Positions 1-5,932 of a DNA stretch of 8,657 nucleotides are shown piece by piece. The notes beneath the pieces are model-generated. The model made no database searches and had not been told where the DNA came from. It was given only the letters and a program-made list of their open reading frames with translations. This DNA comes from an uncultured Rikenellaceae bacterium (GTDB taxonomy: Bacteria; Bacteroidota; Bacteroidia; Bacteroidales; Rikenellaceae): assembly GCA_947038135.1 (NCBI GenBank), contig CAMQVM010000053.1:1-8657 (forward strand), given 5' to 3'. The position numbers were made by a program, and so were the translations under genes. Position 1 is the stretch's first letter, and the number at the start of each line of letters is the position of its first letter.

Positions 1-1
1 G

Positions 2-85
2 CAAGCAAAAATAGATGCCACGGCTAAAAAAGAGGCAAAGGCAGAGGCGAAAAGAGAAAGGCGTCTAAAAAGACAAAATAAATAG
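2..85 (+). CDS. C-terminal end of an unidentified Lys/Ala/Arg-rich protein (5' end outside window)
   Basis: An open frame enters from the left edge and runs 27 codons to a TAG at 83-85. The visible tail is strongly basic and low in complexity: alternating Lys, Ala, Glu and Arg residues, ending in RLKRQNK. The other two forward frames offer no better alternative here; frame 1 stops at 25-27. The hairpin terminator 18 bases downstream fits the true end of a transcription unit. Such charged, probably helical tails occur on many nucleic-acid-binding or membrane-associated proteins, so no function can be assigned. Confidence is limited because only 27 residues are visible. Confidence 0.6.
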   Translation, partial: QAKIDATAKKEAKAEAKRERRLKRQNK

Positions 86-102
86 TTTTATCAACAAATT
101 AT

Positions 103-144
103 AAAATGACACTTGATTAAGTTGCTCTTACCAAGTGTCATTTT
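103..144 (+). terminator. Rho-independent terminator after the partial gene
   Basis: The arm TGACACTTG (107-115) pairs perfectly with CAAGTGTCA (132-140). Flanking AAAA (103-106) and TTTT (141-144) extend the stem to 13 bp around a 16-base loop. A run of nine T follows the right arm (141-149), so it would act on rightward transcription from the gene ending at 85. Confidence 0.85.
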
Positions 145-225
145 TTTTTATTCTCTTAAATACCTATATAACACTGACTTGCTTAATATTAAGTTTCTTC
201 TATTTTCATCATCTCGCAGCGAGCT

Positions 226-244
226 GTGTGCAATTCGTGTGCAA
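226..244. repeat. Short direct repeat GTGTGCAA x2
   Basis: GTGTGCAA occurs at 226-233 and again at 237-244, an 11-bp period, about one helical turn. It lies in the non-coding stretch (86-312) between the partial gene and the tRNA. The repeat could be a protein-binding site or a remnant of something inserted near the tRNA 3' end. Nothing else in the sequence supports either reading. Confidence 0.4.
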
Positions 245-262
245 CGCCTGAAAAAAAGGCAC

Positions 263-296
263 AAAAAAAGCAGCTACATTTTAAATGCAACTGCTT
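263..296 (-). terminator. Rho-independent terminator of the tRNA gene
   Basis: Read on the minus strand, AAGCAGTTGCATTT (296-283) pairs with AAATGTAGCTGCTT (281-268). This is a 14-bp stem with two G-T wobbles whose innermost A-T pairs form the apex. It is followed by seven T (269-263). It starts 17 nt downstream of the tRNA 3' end, in the right orientation to end that transcript. Confidence 0.85.
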
Positions 297-312
297 AATT
301 CCTAAAAAGGGG

Positions 313-387
313 TGGGCCCACCAGGGCTTGAACCTGGGACCCCCTGATTATGAGTCAGGTGCTACTAACCAACTGAGCTATAGGCCC
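313..387 (-). tRNA. tRNA with CAT anticodon, probably lysidine-type tRNA-Ile2 (alternative: elongator Met)
   Basis: The minus strand folds as a full cloverleaf. The acceptor is GGGCCTA/TGGGCCC, the anticodon arm CCTGA-CTCATAA-TCAGG with anticodon CAT at 352-350, the variable loop GGGTC, and the T arm CCAGG-TTCAAGC-CCTGG. The discriminator is A at 313. CCA is not encoded; ACC is followed by CC. It lacks the three G:C pairs at the base of the anticodon stem and the C1:A72 mismatch of initiator tRNA, so it is not initiator Met. The C4:G69 and C5:G68 pairs are those recognised by TilS, and the acceptor resembles Bacteroidetes tRNA-Ile(GAT), which favours Ile2 (AUA-reading after lysidine modification). 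The D arm carries one extra T (GTAGC instead of the usual GAGC), making the gene 75 nt with only three clean D-stem pairs. It has its own promoter and terminator. The open frame crossing it on the plus strand is a shadow. Confidence 0.93.
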
Positions 388-412
388 GCAATGAATTTGT
401 TTCATTGTTTCG

Positions 413-443
413 TTTGCAAAGGTAGTAATTTTTATTATATTTG
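413..443 (+). promoter_or_regulatory. Bacteroidetes-type promoter of the HAD phosphatase gene
   Basis: A -33 TTTG (413-416) and a -7 TATATTTG (436-443, matching TAnnTTTG) are separated by 19 bp. The predicted start is near 449-451, so the 5' leader would be only about 18-20 nt before the ATG at 469. No Shine-Dalgarno site is visible, only an A/T-rich leader, as is usual in Bacteroidetes. Confidence 0.75.
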
Positions 444-447
444 CAAA
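417..447 (-). promoter_or_regulatory. Bacteroidetes-type promoter of the tRNA gene
   Basis: On the minus strand, a -33 TTTG (447-444) and a -7 TACCTTTG (424-417, matching TAnnTTTG) are separated by 19 bp. The predicted transcript starts near 410-412, giving a leader of roughly 23-25 nt before the tRNA 5' end at 387. It overlaps the opposite promoter for the HAD gene almost completely. Confidence 0.75.
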
Positions 448-468
448 TAAAATTATAACTTTTTTTCT

Positions 469-1107
469 ATGAAATTAAAAATCAAAGGTTCAGAGCCTAT
501 AAAAAACATCATTTTCGACTTCGGAAATGTAATCCTTGATATTGATATTATGTTAACACTCAACAAGTTTGTTGAGCTAGGTGTTACTGGTTTAGACACC
601 GAAGACATTCATCCTCACCAAAAAGATTTTTTTCTTGACATTGAGCTTGGCACTATATCTGATGACGAATTTTTGCAAAAACTAAGAGCAAAATATCCAT
701 CTGCAGCAACAATCACCGATGAGCAAGTGTGGGAAGCATGGAATATTTTACTGCTAGATTTTGACCCTCGACGTATCGAACTGCTCAAAAAAGTAGCTAA
801 AAAATATAATATCTATGTGCTTAGTAACACAAATCATCCGCATAGAGTGAAGTTTATGGAGATGTTTAAAACACAATTTGGCTTTGAGCTAGAGTCACTT
901 TTTGTGAAGTGCTACTACTCTGATGTGATGAAGCTTCGTAAGCCTGATACAAAAATATATACACAGGTTATTGAAGATGCAGGGATAGTGCCGCACGAGA
1001 GTTTGTTTATTGATGATAATATGTGTAACTTTACCGGCGCAGAAGAGGCTGGGCTTGCTTGGTATCACCTTACTGGTGGAGAGACCATTCTTGACCTTTT
1101 CGAGTAA
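469..1107 (+). CDS. HAD-superfamily phosphatase, YihX-like
   Basis: A 212-residue cytoplasmic HAD subfamily IA hydrolase. Motif I is FDFGNVILDID (nucleophile Asp17, with Gly19 where many HADs have a second Asp, as in E. coli YihX). Motif II is LSNTN (Ser119), motif III is RKPD (Lys158) and motif IV is FIDDN (Asp182/Asp183). The segment between motifs I and II, including GTISDDEF, corresponds to the helical cap. The order and spacing of motifs match E. coli YihX, an alpha-D-glucose-1-phosphate phosphatase, along the whole length. The substrate here is inferred only; HAD phosphatases of this group are often promiscuous. The start is the ATG just after a good TTTG/TATATTTG promoter. The next gene is 83 nt downstream, so it may or may not be cotranscribed. 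Confidence 0.9.
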   Translation: MKLKIKGSEPIKNIIFDFGNVILDIDIMLTLNKFVELGVTGLDTEDIHPHQKDFFLDIELGTISDDEFLQKLRAKYPSAATITDEQVWEAWNILLLDFDPRRIELLKKVAKKYNIYVLSNTNHPHRVKFMEMFKTQFGFELESLFVKCYYSDVMKLRKPDTKIYTQVIEDAGIVPHESLFIDDNMCNFTGAEEAGLAWYHLTGGETILDLFE

Positions 1108-1139
1108 CTAAAAGGTAGTAAATAAGAAGACACCCAAGC

Positions 1140-1159
1140 AACTAGCAATAAACTAGCAA
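1140..1159. repeat. Direct repeat AACTAGCAA x2 upstream of dtd
   Basis: AACTAGCAA occurs at 1140-1148 and 1151-1159, an 11-bp period. It lies in the 83-bp gap between the HAD gene and dtd. No TAnnTTTG box is visible in this gap. The repeat could be a regulatory site or simple local duplication. Confidence 0.4.
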
Positions 1160-1190
1160 CAAAATAGTTATACAAACGTAATAAAGAGCG

Positions 1191-1643
1191 ATGAAAATAG
1201 TAATACAAAGAGCTATATCTGCTAGCGTAACGATAGATAATCAACCCTTTTCAGCTATTGATAAAGGGTTGATGCTTCTTGTAGGCATTGAGCATGAAGA
1301 TGATTTGAGCGATGCGCAGTGGCTGGTTAGTAAAATTGTCAATATGCGAATCTTTGATGATGAAGAGGGGGTGATGAACCTATCAGTTATTGATATTGGT
1401 GGTGCTATACTATCAGTAAGCCAGTTTACGCTTCAGGCATCTACCAAAAAGGGCAATCGACCATCATATATAAAGGCAGCACGCCCCGAGGTGGCAGAGC
1501 CGTTATATAATGAGTTTAATGCTCTGCTAAAAGGGGCATTAGGTGCAGAGGTCGCAAAAGGAAAGTTTGGGGCAGATATGCAGTGTAGCATTGTCAATGA
1601 TGGACCAGTAACTATTATTATCGATTCAAAAAATAGATACTAA
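1191..1643 (+). CDS. dtd: D-aminoacyl-tRNA deacylase (DTD)
   Basis: A 150-residue protein covering the full DTD fold (usual length about 145-150). It hydrolyses the ester bond of D-amino acids, and of glycine mischarged on tRNA-Ala, thereby proofreading chirality. The two family signatures are present: SQFTL (77-81) and the Gly-cisPro motif in NDGPVT (136-141, Gly138-Pro139). These shape the active site at the dimer interface. The N terminus MKIVIQRAISASV is also typical, which supports the ATG at 1191. The MazG-like gene follows after 3 nt, so the two are almost certainly cotranscribed and translationally coupled. AAAGAG before the start is at best a weak ribosome site. Confidence 0.97.
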   Translation: MKIVIQRAISASVTIDNQPFSAIDKGLMLLVGIEHEDDLSDAQWLVSKIVNMRIFDDEEGVMNLSVIDIGGAILSVSQFTLQASTKKGNRPSYIKAARPEVAEPLYNEFNALLKGALGAEVAKGKFGADMQCSIVNDGPVTIIIDSKNRY

Positions 1644-1646
1644 AGC

Positions 1647-1976
1647 ATGGATATAAATGAATATCAAGAGGTTGTAGACTCTTGGATTACAAATGAGGGG
1701 GTTCGTTACTTTGCTCCCATGACAAATATGGTTATCCTTACTGAGGAGATGGGCGAGTTGGCTCGTGTAATGGCTCGTACGTATGGCGAGCAGTCGTGCA
1801 AAGAGGGCGAGGAGAGTGGAGATTTGGCCGATGAGATAGCTGATGTCTTTTGGGTGCTAACGACGCTTTCTAACCAGTGTGGTATAAATATTGAAAAGGC
1901 GCTTGTAGACAATCTTAAAAAGAAAAACAGCAGAGATAAAATGCGCCATAAGTTAAACGATAAATTAAATAAGTAA
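1647..1976 (+). CDS. MazG-like nucleotide pyrophosphohydrolase
   Basis: A 109-residue single-domain member of the all-alpha NTP pyrophosphohydrolase (MazG-like) family. The metal-binding helices are visible: EEMGE (Glu33, Glu34, Glu37) and EIADV (Glu63, Asp66), the EExxE...ExxD pattern that holds Mg2+. Such enzymes cleave non-canonical or excess NTPs/dNTPs to the monophosphate and pyrophosphate (house-cleaning). The exact substrate cannot be read from the sequence. The length fits short MazG-like proteins, not the two-domain E. coli MazG. It begins 3 nt after the dtd stop and ends 6 nt before the SUI1 gene, within a tight operon. The C terminus is strongly basic (KKKNSRDKMRHKLNDKLNK). Confidence 0.93.
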   Translation: MDINEYQEVVDSWITNEGVRYFAPMTNMVILTEEMGELARVMARTYGEQSCKEGEESGDLADEIADVFWVLTTLSNQCGINIEKALVDNLKKKNSRDKMRHKLNDKLNK

Positions 1977-1982
1977 AAATAT

Positions 1983-2318
1983 ATGAGTGATTGGAAAGAT
2001 AGGCTAGGAGTTGTGTTCTCGACTAGTACAGAATTTAATTATGAACTAGATGTTGAGCAGCAGGAAGAAACTCTCCCTAAGGCTAAGCAAAATTTACGTG
2101 TAGCACTCGACAAACGCAACAGAGGAGGTAAAAAGGTGACAATTGTAGCCGATTTTAAAGGTAGCGAAGATGACCTAAAAGAGCTATGCAAGATGCTTAA
2201 AACAAAATGTGGTGTTGGTGGGTCTGCCAAAGATGGTGAGATTATAATACAGGGCGACTTTCGTCAAAAGATAGTTGATATCCTCAAAGCTGGTGGATAT
2301 AGAGCTAGGGTAATTTAA
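1983..2318 (+). CDS. yciH: SUI1-domain translation initiation factor-like protein (YciH)
   Basis: A 111-residue bacterial SUI1/eIF1-like protein. The N-terminal 35 or so residues form an acidic linker. The SUI1 core follows, with NRGGKKVTIVADF (46-58), LCKMLKTKCGVGGSAKDGEI (68-87) and the IIIQGD strand (87-92). These Gly-rich and basic segments are the family hallmark and contact the small ribosomal subunit in eIF1. In E. coli, YciH influences start-site selection but is not essential; its role in Bacteroidetes is inferred. It is the third gene of the dtd cluster, starting 6 nt after the MazG-like stop in an A/T-rich context without a Shine-Dalgarno site. Confidence 0.95.
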   Translation: MSDWKDRLGVVFSTSTEFNYELDVEQQEETLPKAKQNLRVALDKRNRGGKKVTIVADFKGSEDDLKELCKMLKTKCGVGGSAKDGEIIIQGDFRQKIVDILKAGGYRARVI

Positions 2319-2389
2319 TATTCAGCCTACATTTAATTTGCCTTTTAACAGACAGCTTAACCAACAATTTAATCGATAATTTTACATCA

Positions 2390-2415
2390 AATTTACTATA
2401 ACCAATTTACTATAA
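2390..2415 (+). repeat. 12-bp direct repeat just upstream of the TTG-start gene
   Basis: AATTTACTATAA occurs exactly at 2390-2401 and 2404-2415, a 14-bp period, ending 11 bp before the TTG start at 2427. The 108-bp gap 2319-2426 shows no exact TTTG/TAnnTTTG promoter; TTTG at 2337-2340 has no matching -7 box. The repeat may lie in the promoter or 5' leader and could be an operator. That is inference. Confidence 0.6.
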
Positions 2416-2426
2416 TATATTCTATT

Positions 2427-5336
2427 TTGAAACAAAAACTATCTATATTACTGTTACTGTTATCTTTAGCTTACAACACTGCTTCTGCACAATATTTTGT
2501 TACGGGTTCTACTTCCAACTCGGTTCGGTGGAGTCAGCTTAAAAGCGAAGGTAAAAGAGTTATTTTTCCTGAGTTTTTCTATCCTAAAGCTACAATTATA
2601 GAGGGCTATTTAGATAGTGTTCAAAGTGTTATAACATACGGTTTAGCACCAAAAATGGAGTATATACCAATTATATTACAACCTCTACAAACTCGAGCTA
2701 ACGGTTTGGTTACATGGACACCACGTCGCATGGAGCTCTACACTACCCCATCAGATAATCTTGGTAGTTTACCATGGCTTAAGCAGCTTACTATACACGA
2801 GTATCGCCACGTTGTTCAGATGAGTAATCTTAACAAAGGTTTTACAAAGGTGTTAGGGTATTTTATTGGCGAGCAGGCAGTTGGTGCGGTAACTATTGTT
2901 GTGCCAGGGTGGTTCTTTGAGGGTGATGCAGTTTTGGCAGAGACGCAGCTATCGGTTAATGGGCGAGGTAAACAGCCTGAGTTCAGCATTAATCATAGAG
3001 CAATGCTTAACGAAGCGCCCGAAACTAGCCAGTATGACAAGTGGAAAGGTAGCTCAATGAACACCCCTTACCCTTCAATGTATGAGATGGGATATTGGCC
3101 AGCACTTGCAGGACAGACATTCTATGACCCTCAAATATGGGAGGAGATGATGGATTATTGCGCACGAAACCCTGTTGTAGCCTTTTTCTATGATGTAACC
3201 CTAAAGCGCAAGTATGGAAAAACCAGCACCGATATAGTTTATGAAACTTATGAGCGGTTAGACGATTTTTGGCGTGAAGCATCTAATGAGCCTAATAGCT
3301 CTAGCTTTATACCTAACGATTATAGGCTTTATGAAAAGCAGACAAACCCTATATTGCTGGGTAGCAACACTATTTTAACCCATGGCTACAATATGAATAT
3401 TCCTAACTCTTTTTTTCAAACAGATATCGACAGCGGAGAGAGAAGAGTTATAGAAAATTCGTTATATATCAACAGTCCACAAATAGTTAAAGGCGATAAA
3501 GTATACTGGACAGAGTATAAACCATCATATTTTTGGGAGCAGGAGTCTAGCTCACTTATCCGCTCGGCTACAATTGTAAAAAAGGGCGATAAGGTGAAAT
3601 TTAAGAAACACCAATATATCAAAAACGACGATACTAATGTATATCATCTTGCCTCTATAAGCGACTTTAATCAGTTTGCATATATAAGCTACGATATGCT
3701 TCAAAACCCCGATATAGTTGTTGTAGATAGCACTTTCAGTGAGGTTTCAAGGGTTTCACTTAATGGGTGGGATACTTCGGTTAGCTCTATGAGTTACGAC
3801 AACCATACAAAAAAGCTATATTTGTTTATACTAGATAACAATGGGGTATCGCTAAAAAGCTTCGATCCTCAAACTAAGGCATTAGCAACAATCAAAGCTG
3901 CCTCGCACGTGTCTCAGCGTCAAATGTTGGCTAAAGATGGCAAGCTATATTTCACCTCTACGGCTTCAGGAAAAGATGAAAATCATATTTTTGATATCGC
4001 TTCAGGTCGTGAGTGGCAAACTACCTCATCGCAGTATGGCTCATTCTTTCCTACTCCTGTTTTTGAGCATAATGGCGACTCTATACAGATGGTCTCTTCA
4101 TATCGCCGTATGGGTTATTCACTTGCCAAGCAGAAGTTTAACAGCGACTCACTTAAAGAGGTTGCTATAAAGTATATGCCTAGCACACGCCTGCACCCTG
4201 ATTGGTATGAGTGGGATAAATTAAAGATTGACACTATAAATATAGAGCCAAATGTAACCCTTGAAAATGCCCAACGCACCAAGCGGTTTAGCAAGGTGGC
4301 AAATATGTTTAACCCTCACTCGTGGATACCATTCACATTAGATGTAAACAAGCTTATCAATGAGCGTCAAATAGATATTGGTATTGGTGCTACTGTTCTA
4401 TCACAAAATTTACTGGGCGATATCCTTTCATCAGTAGGATATGGCTATGTACCTAGAAAAAAGATGTCTATACTCACCGCCTCACTTGGCTACACTGGTT
4501 TGCCAGTCCATTTCGACCTAAGTGTTGATTATGGAGGTGACAAGCAGGGTTACTACTTCTCGAAAGAAATACTATCTGAATATAGCGGCACTCTTGATAA
4601 AAACCTCTCTTTTAAAGGGACAGCATCGTTGCCTATCAACCTCTCAACAGGAAAATCTAGCAGGCATATAAATCTATATGTACAGCAAAGCTACCTCAAT
4701 GCATTGAAGCTATCAAATATTAAAGTTGACAGTTACGATATTGAGGAGGGTGTAACAAAGAGCACTATCGGAGTATCATGGCAAAACTATAAGTATCGTG
4801 CAGCCCGAGATCTTGAGTCACCACTCGGTTATTTTTTATCGGTAAGCAGCTCAGCAGACATCTTCAGCAAGGACTTCGGCAAGGTGCACTCATTTTATGG
4901 AAAGGCATCACTACCAGGGCTTTTCCCTGCACACTCAACGCTTATAGCGGCTAACTTGCAGTACCAACAGCGTGGAAGCTACAATTTTATGCAGGCATCA
5001 ATCTACCCTCAAGGAAATGATATGATCTACTCGCCACGCAATTTATACTCATTTGCAGCAGAATACAAGCTCCCTTTAGCCTTTCCTGACGGAGGTATAA
5101 GCCATATTATATATGTTAAGCGTATATCATTAGGGCTTTTTGGTGAATACGCCTATAATCGCTATTTCACTCACAACAGCACCGCCGTTATCCAGCCATA
5201 TACTTATGGCTTAGAGCTTATGTTTGATTATACTGTTTTAGGTGCTAACACGCAGTTATACACTGGCATATCTATTTTTAAACCTAGCGAGAGATCAAAG
5301 CCTATGGTTGGGTTCTCTTTTAATGTTGCGTTTTAG
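2427..5336 (+). CDS. Exported outer-membrane protein: HExxH metalloprotease-like domain, probable beta-propeller and C-terminal beta-barrel
   Basis: A 969-residue protein of a Bacteroidetes family I recognise by architecture, not by name. Residues 1-21 are a signal peptide (basic start, Leu-rich core, ASA cleavage before Gln22) with no lipobox Cys. Residues about 60-250 look like a peptidase-MA (gluzincin) domain: HEYRH (124-128), then GWFFEGDA with Glu165 as the likely third zinc ligand. Residues about 300-600 have repeated short beta-rich units with Asp/Tyr turns, like a TolB-type propeller. Residues about 630-969 have alternating aromatic strands and end in FNVAF, the terminal-Phe signal of outer-membrane barrels. 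The start is TTG: no in-frame ATG occurs between the upstream stop at 2370 and the start, and the next Met is residue 77, after the signal peptide. The catalytic residues appear intact, but activity and substrate are unknown. It ends 23 bp before the convergent rloB gene, without an evident terminator. Confidence 0.88.
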   Translation: MKQKLSILLLLLSLAYNTASAQYFVTGSTSNSVRWSQLKSEGKRVIFPEFFYPKATIIEGYLDSVQSVITYGLAPKMEYIPIILQPLQTRANGLVTWTPRRMELYTTPSDNLGSLPWLKQLTIHEYRHVVQMSNLNKGFTKVLGYFIGEQAVGAVTIVVPGWFFEGDAVLAETQLSVNGRGKQPEFSINHRAMLNEAPETSQYDKWKGSSMNTPYPSMYEMGYWPALAGQTFYDPQIWEEMMDYCARNPVVAFFYDVTLKRKYGKTSTDIVYETYERLDDFWREASNEPNSSSFIPNDYRLYEKQTNPILLGSNTILTHGYNMNIPNSFFQTDIDSGERRVIENSLYINSPQIVKGDKVYWTEYKPSYFWEQESSSLIRSATIVKKGDKVKFKKHQYIKNDDTNVYHLASISDFNQFAYISYDMLQNPDIVVVDSTFSEVSRVSLNGWDTSVSSMSYDNHTKKLYLFILDNNGVSLKSFDPQTKALATIKAASHVSQRQMLAKDGKLYFTSTASGKDENHIFDIASGREWQTTSSQYGSFFPTPVFEHNGDSIQMVSSYRRMGYSLAKQKFNSDSLKEVAIKYMPSTRLHPDWYEWDKLKIDTINIEPNVTLENAQRTKRFSKVANMFNPHSWIPFTLDVNKLINERQIDIGIGATVLSQNLLGDILSSVGYGYVPRKKMSILTASLGYTGLPVHFDLSVDYGGDKQGYYFSKEILSEYSGTLDKNLSFKGTASLPINLSTGKSSRHINLYVQQSYLNALKLSNIKVDSYDIEEGVTKSTIGVSWQNYKYRAARDLESPLGYFLSVSSSADIFSKDFGKVHSFYGKASLPGLFPAHSTLIAANLQYQQRGSYNFMQASIYPQGNDMIYSPRNLYSFAAEYKLPLAFPDGGISHIIYVKRISLGLFGEYAYNRYFTHNSTAVIQPYTYGLELMFDYTVLGANTQLYTGISIFKPSERSKPMVGFSFNVAF

Positions 5337-5359
5337 GTTTGTTGTGTAGTAATAAGAAC

Positions 5360-5929
5360 TTAAATTAACTTTTTGGCAGCTTTAAAAAGATTACTATATG
5401 ACTCTCTTTTTTCATGCTTTTCGGCACGTTCACAAGCTAATTCAAACTTGCCTGCTAAAGTCATATCTCTAACCCACTTTTCATTTTCCATGAATTTTCG
5501 CCCTTTGTCATAGTTAGGAATATACTTCATTAGAGCTTTTGTGGTTGCATCTGCACTATTAAAATAGCGACAAGTATCTTCAAAATGCAGTAAAAACCAA
5601 TACTCAATCGATTGAAGAGTATCGCAAAGTAAGACATTCTCATTTTTACTATACTTCAATTTTAGGCGTTGAAGTTTTTTATTTTCCGACTCAGACCTCC
5701 TACTTACATCGGCATCAAACACACAAATTACAAAAACATCTTCACTCAATAGCTCTTCCACTTTTTTATCTATCTTTACTATGCTGTTATTCTCAAATAA
5801 ACGTGGTGAGATAGTACATCGATAATTAAGTAGCTTCTTTAAGTGCTTGAAGTAGAATAGCTCTGTTTGCCCCTCTCCAACTATGTAGATAGTTTGGCGT
5901 GTTGCAAGGGTTGGTTTCCTGTTTCTCAT
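5360..5929 (-). CDS. rloB: RloB-family protein (TOPRIM-like predicted nuclease), effector candidate
   Basis: A 189-residue cytoplasmic protein matching the RloB family (about 200 residues). It opens with a basic stretch, then VGEGQTELFYF (Glu19, Thr22, Glu23), the family's first acidic motif. CVFDADV (Asp72, Asp74) follows, like the DxD of TOPRIM domains, and then QSIEYWFLLHFED (106-118), the conserved Ser/Glu/Trp/His signature. The C terminus is basic and helical. RloB proteins were named from Campylobacter type I restriction loci and are found with ATPase partners; the lactococcal abortive-infection pair AbiL is of this kind. The nuclease role is inferred from the TOPRIM-like acidic residues. 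The ATG at 5929 lies 3 nt after the stop of the ATPase gene (TAG-CTT-ATG), so translation is probably coupled and dosage matched. Confidence 0.88.
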   Translation of the reverse strand: MRNRKPTLATRQTIYIVGEGQTELFYFKHLKKLLNYRCTISPRLFENNSIVKIDKKVEELLSEDVFVICVFDADVSRRSESENKKLQRLKLKYSKNENVLLCDTLQSIEYWFLLHFEDTCRYFNSADATTKALMKYIPNYDKGRKFMENEKWVRDMTLAGKFELACERAEKHEKRESYSNLFKAAKKLI

Positions 5930-5932
5930 AAG

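Noticed and set aside
113..298. A 61-codon forward frame in the intergenic region
   Set aside because: It begins inside the terminator hairpin and runs through the tRNA terminator; its composition is low-complexity and no promoter precedes it.
313..340. tRNA 3' end as an attachment site (attL/attR) of an integrated element
   Set aside because: No second copy of the tRNA 3' end and no integrase gene is seen in the window.
226..450. A 74-codon forward frame containing GLNLGPPDYESGATNQLSYRP
   Set aside because: It is the antisense translation of the tRNA gene; this peptide is a well-known artefact of reading tRNA genes as protein.
3937..4170. A 77-codon forward frame inside the outer-membrane protein gene
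   Set aside because: It overlaps the long, well-supported coding frame entirely and shows no independent features.
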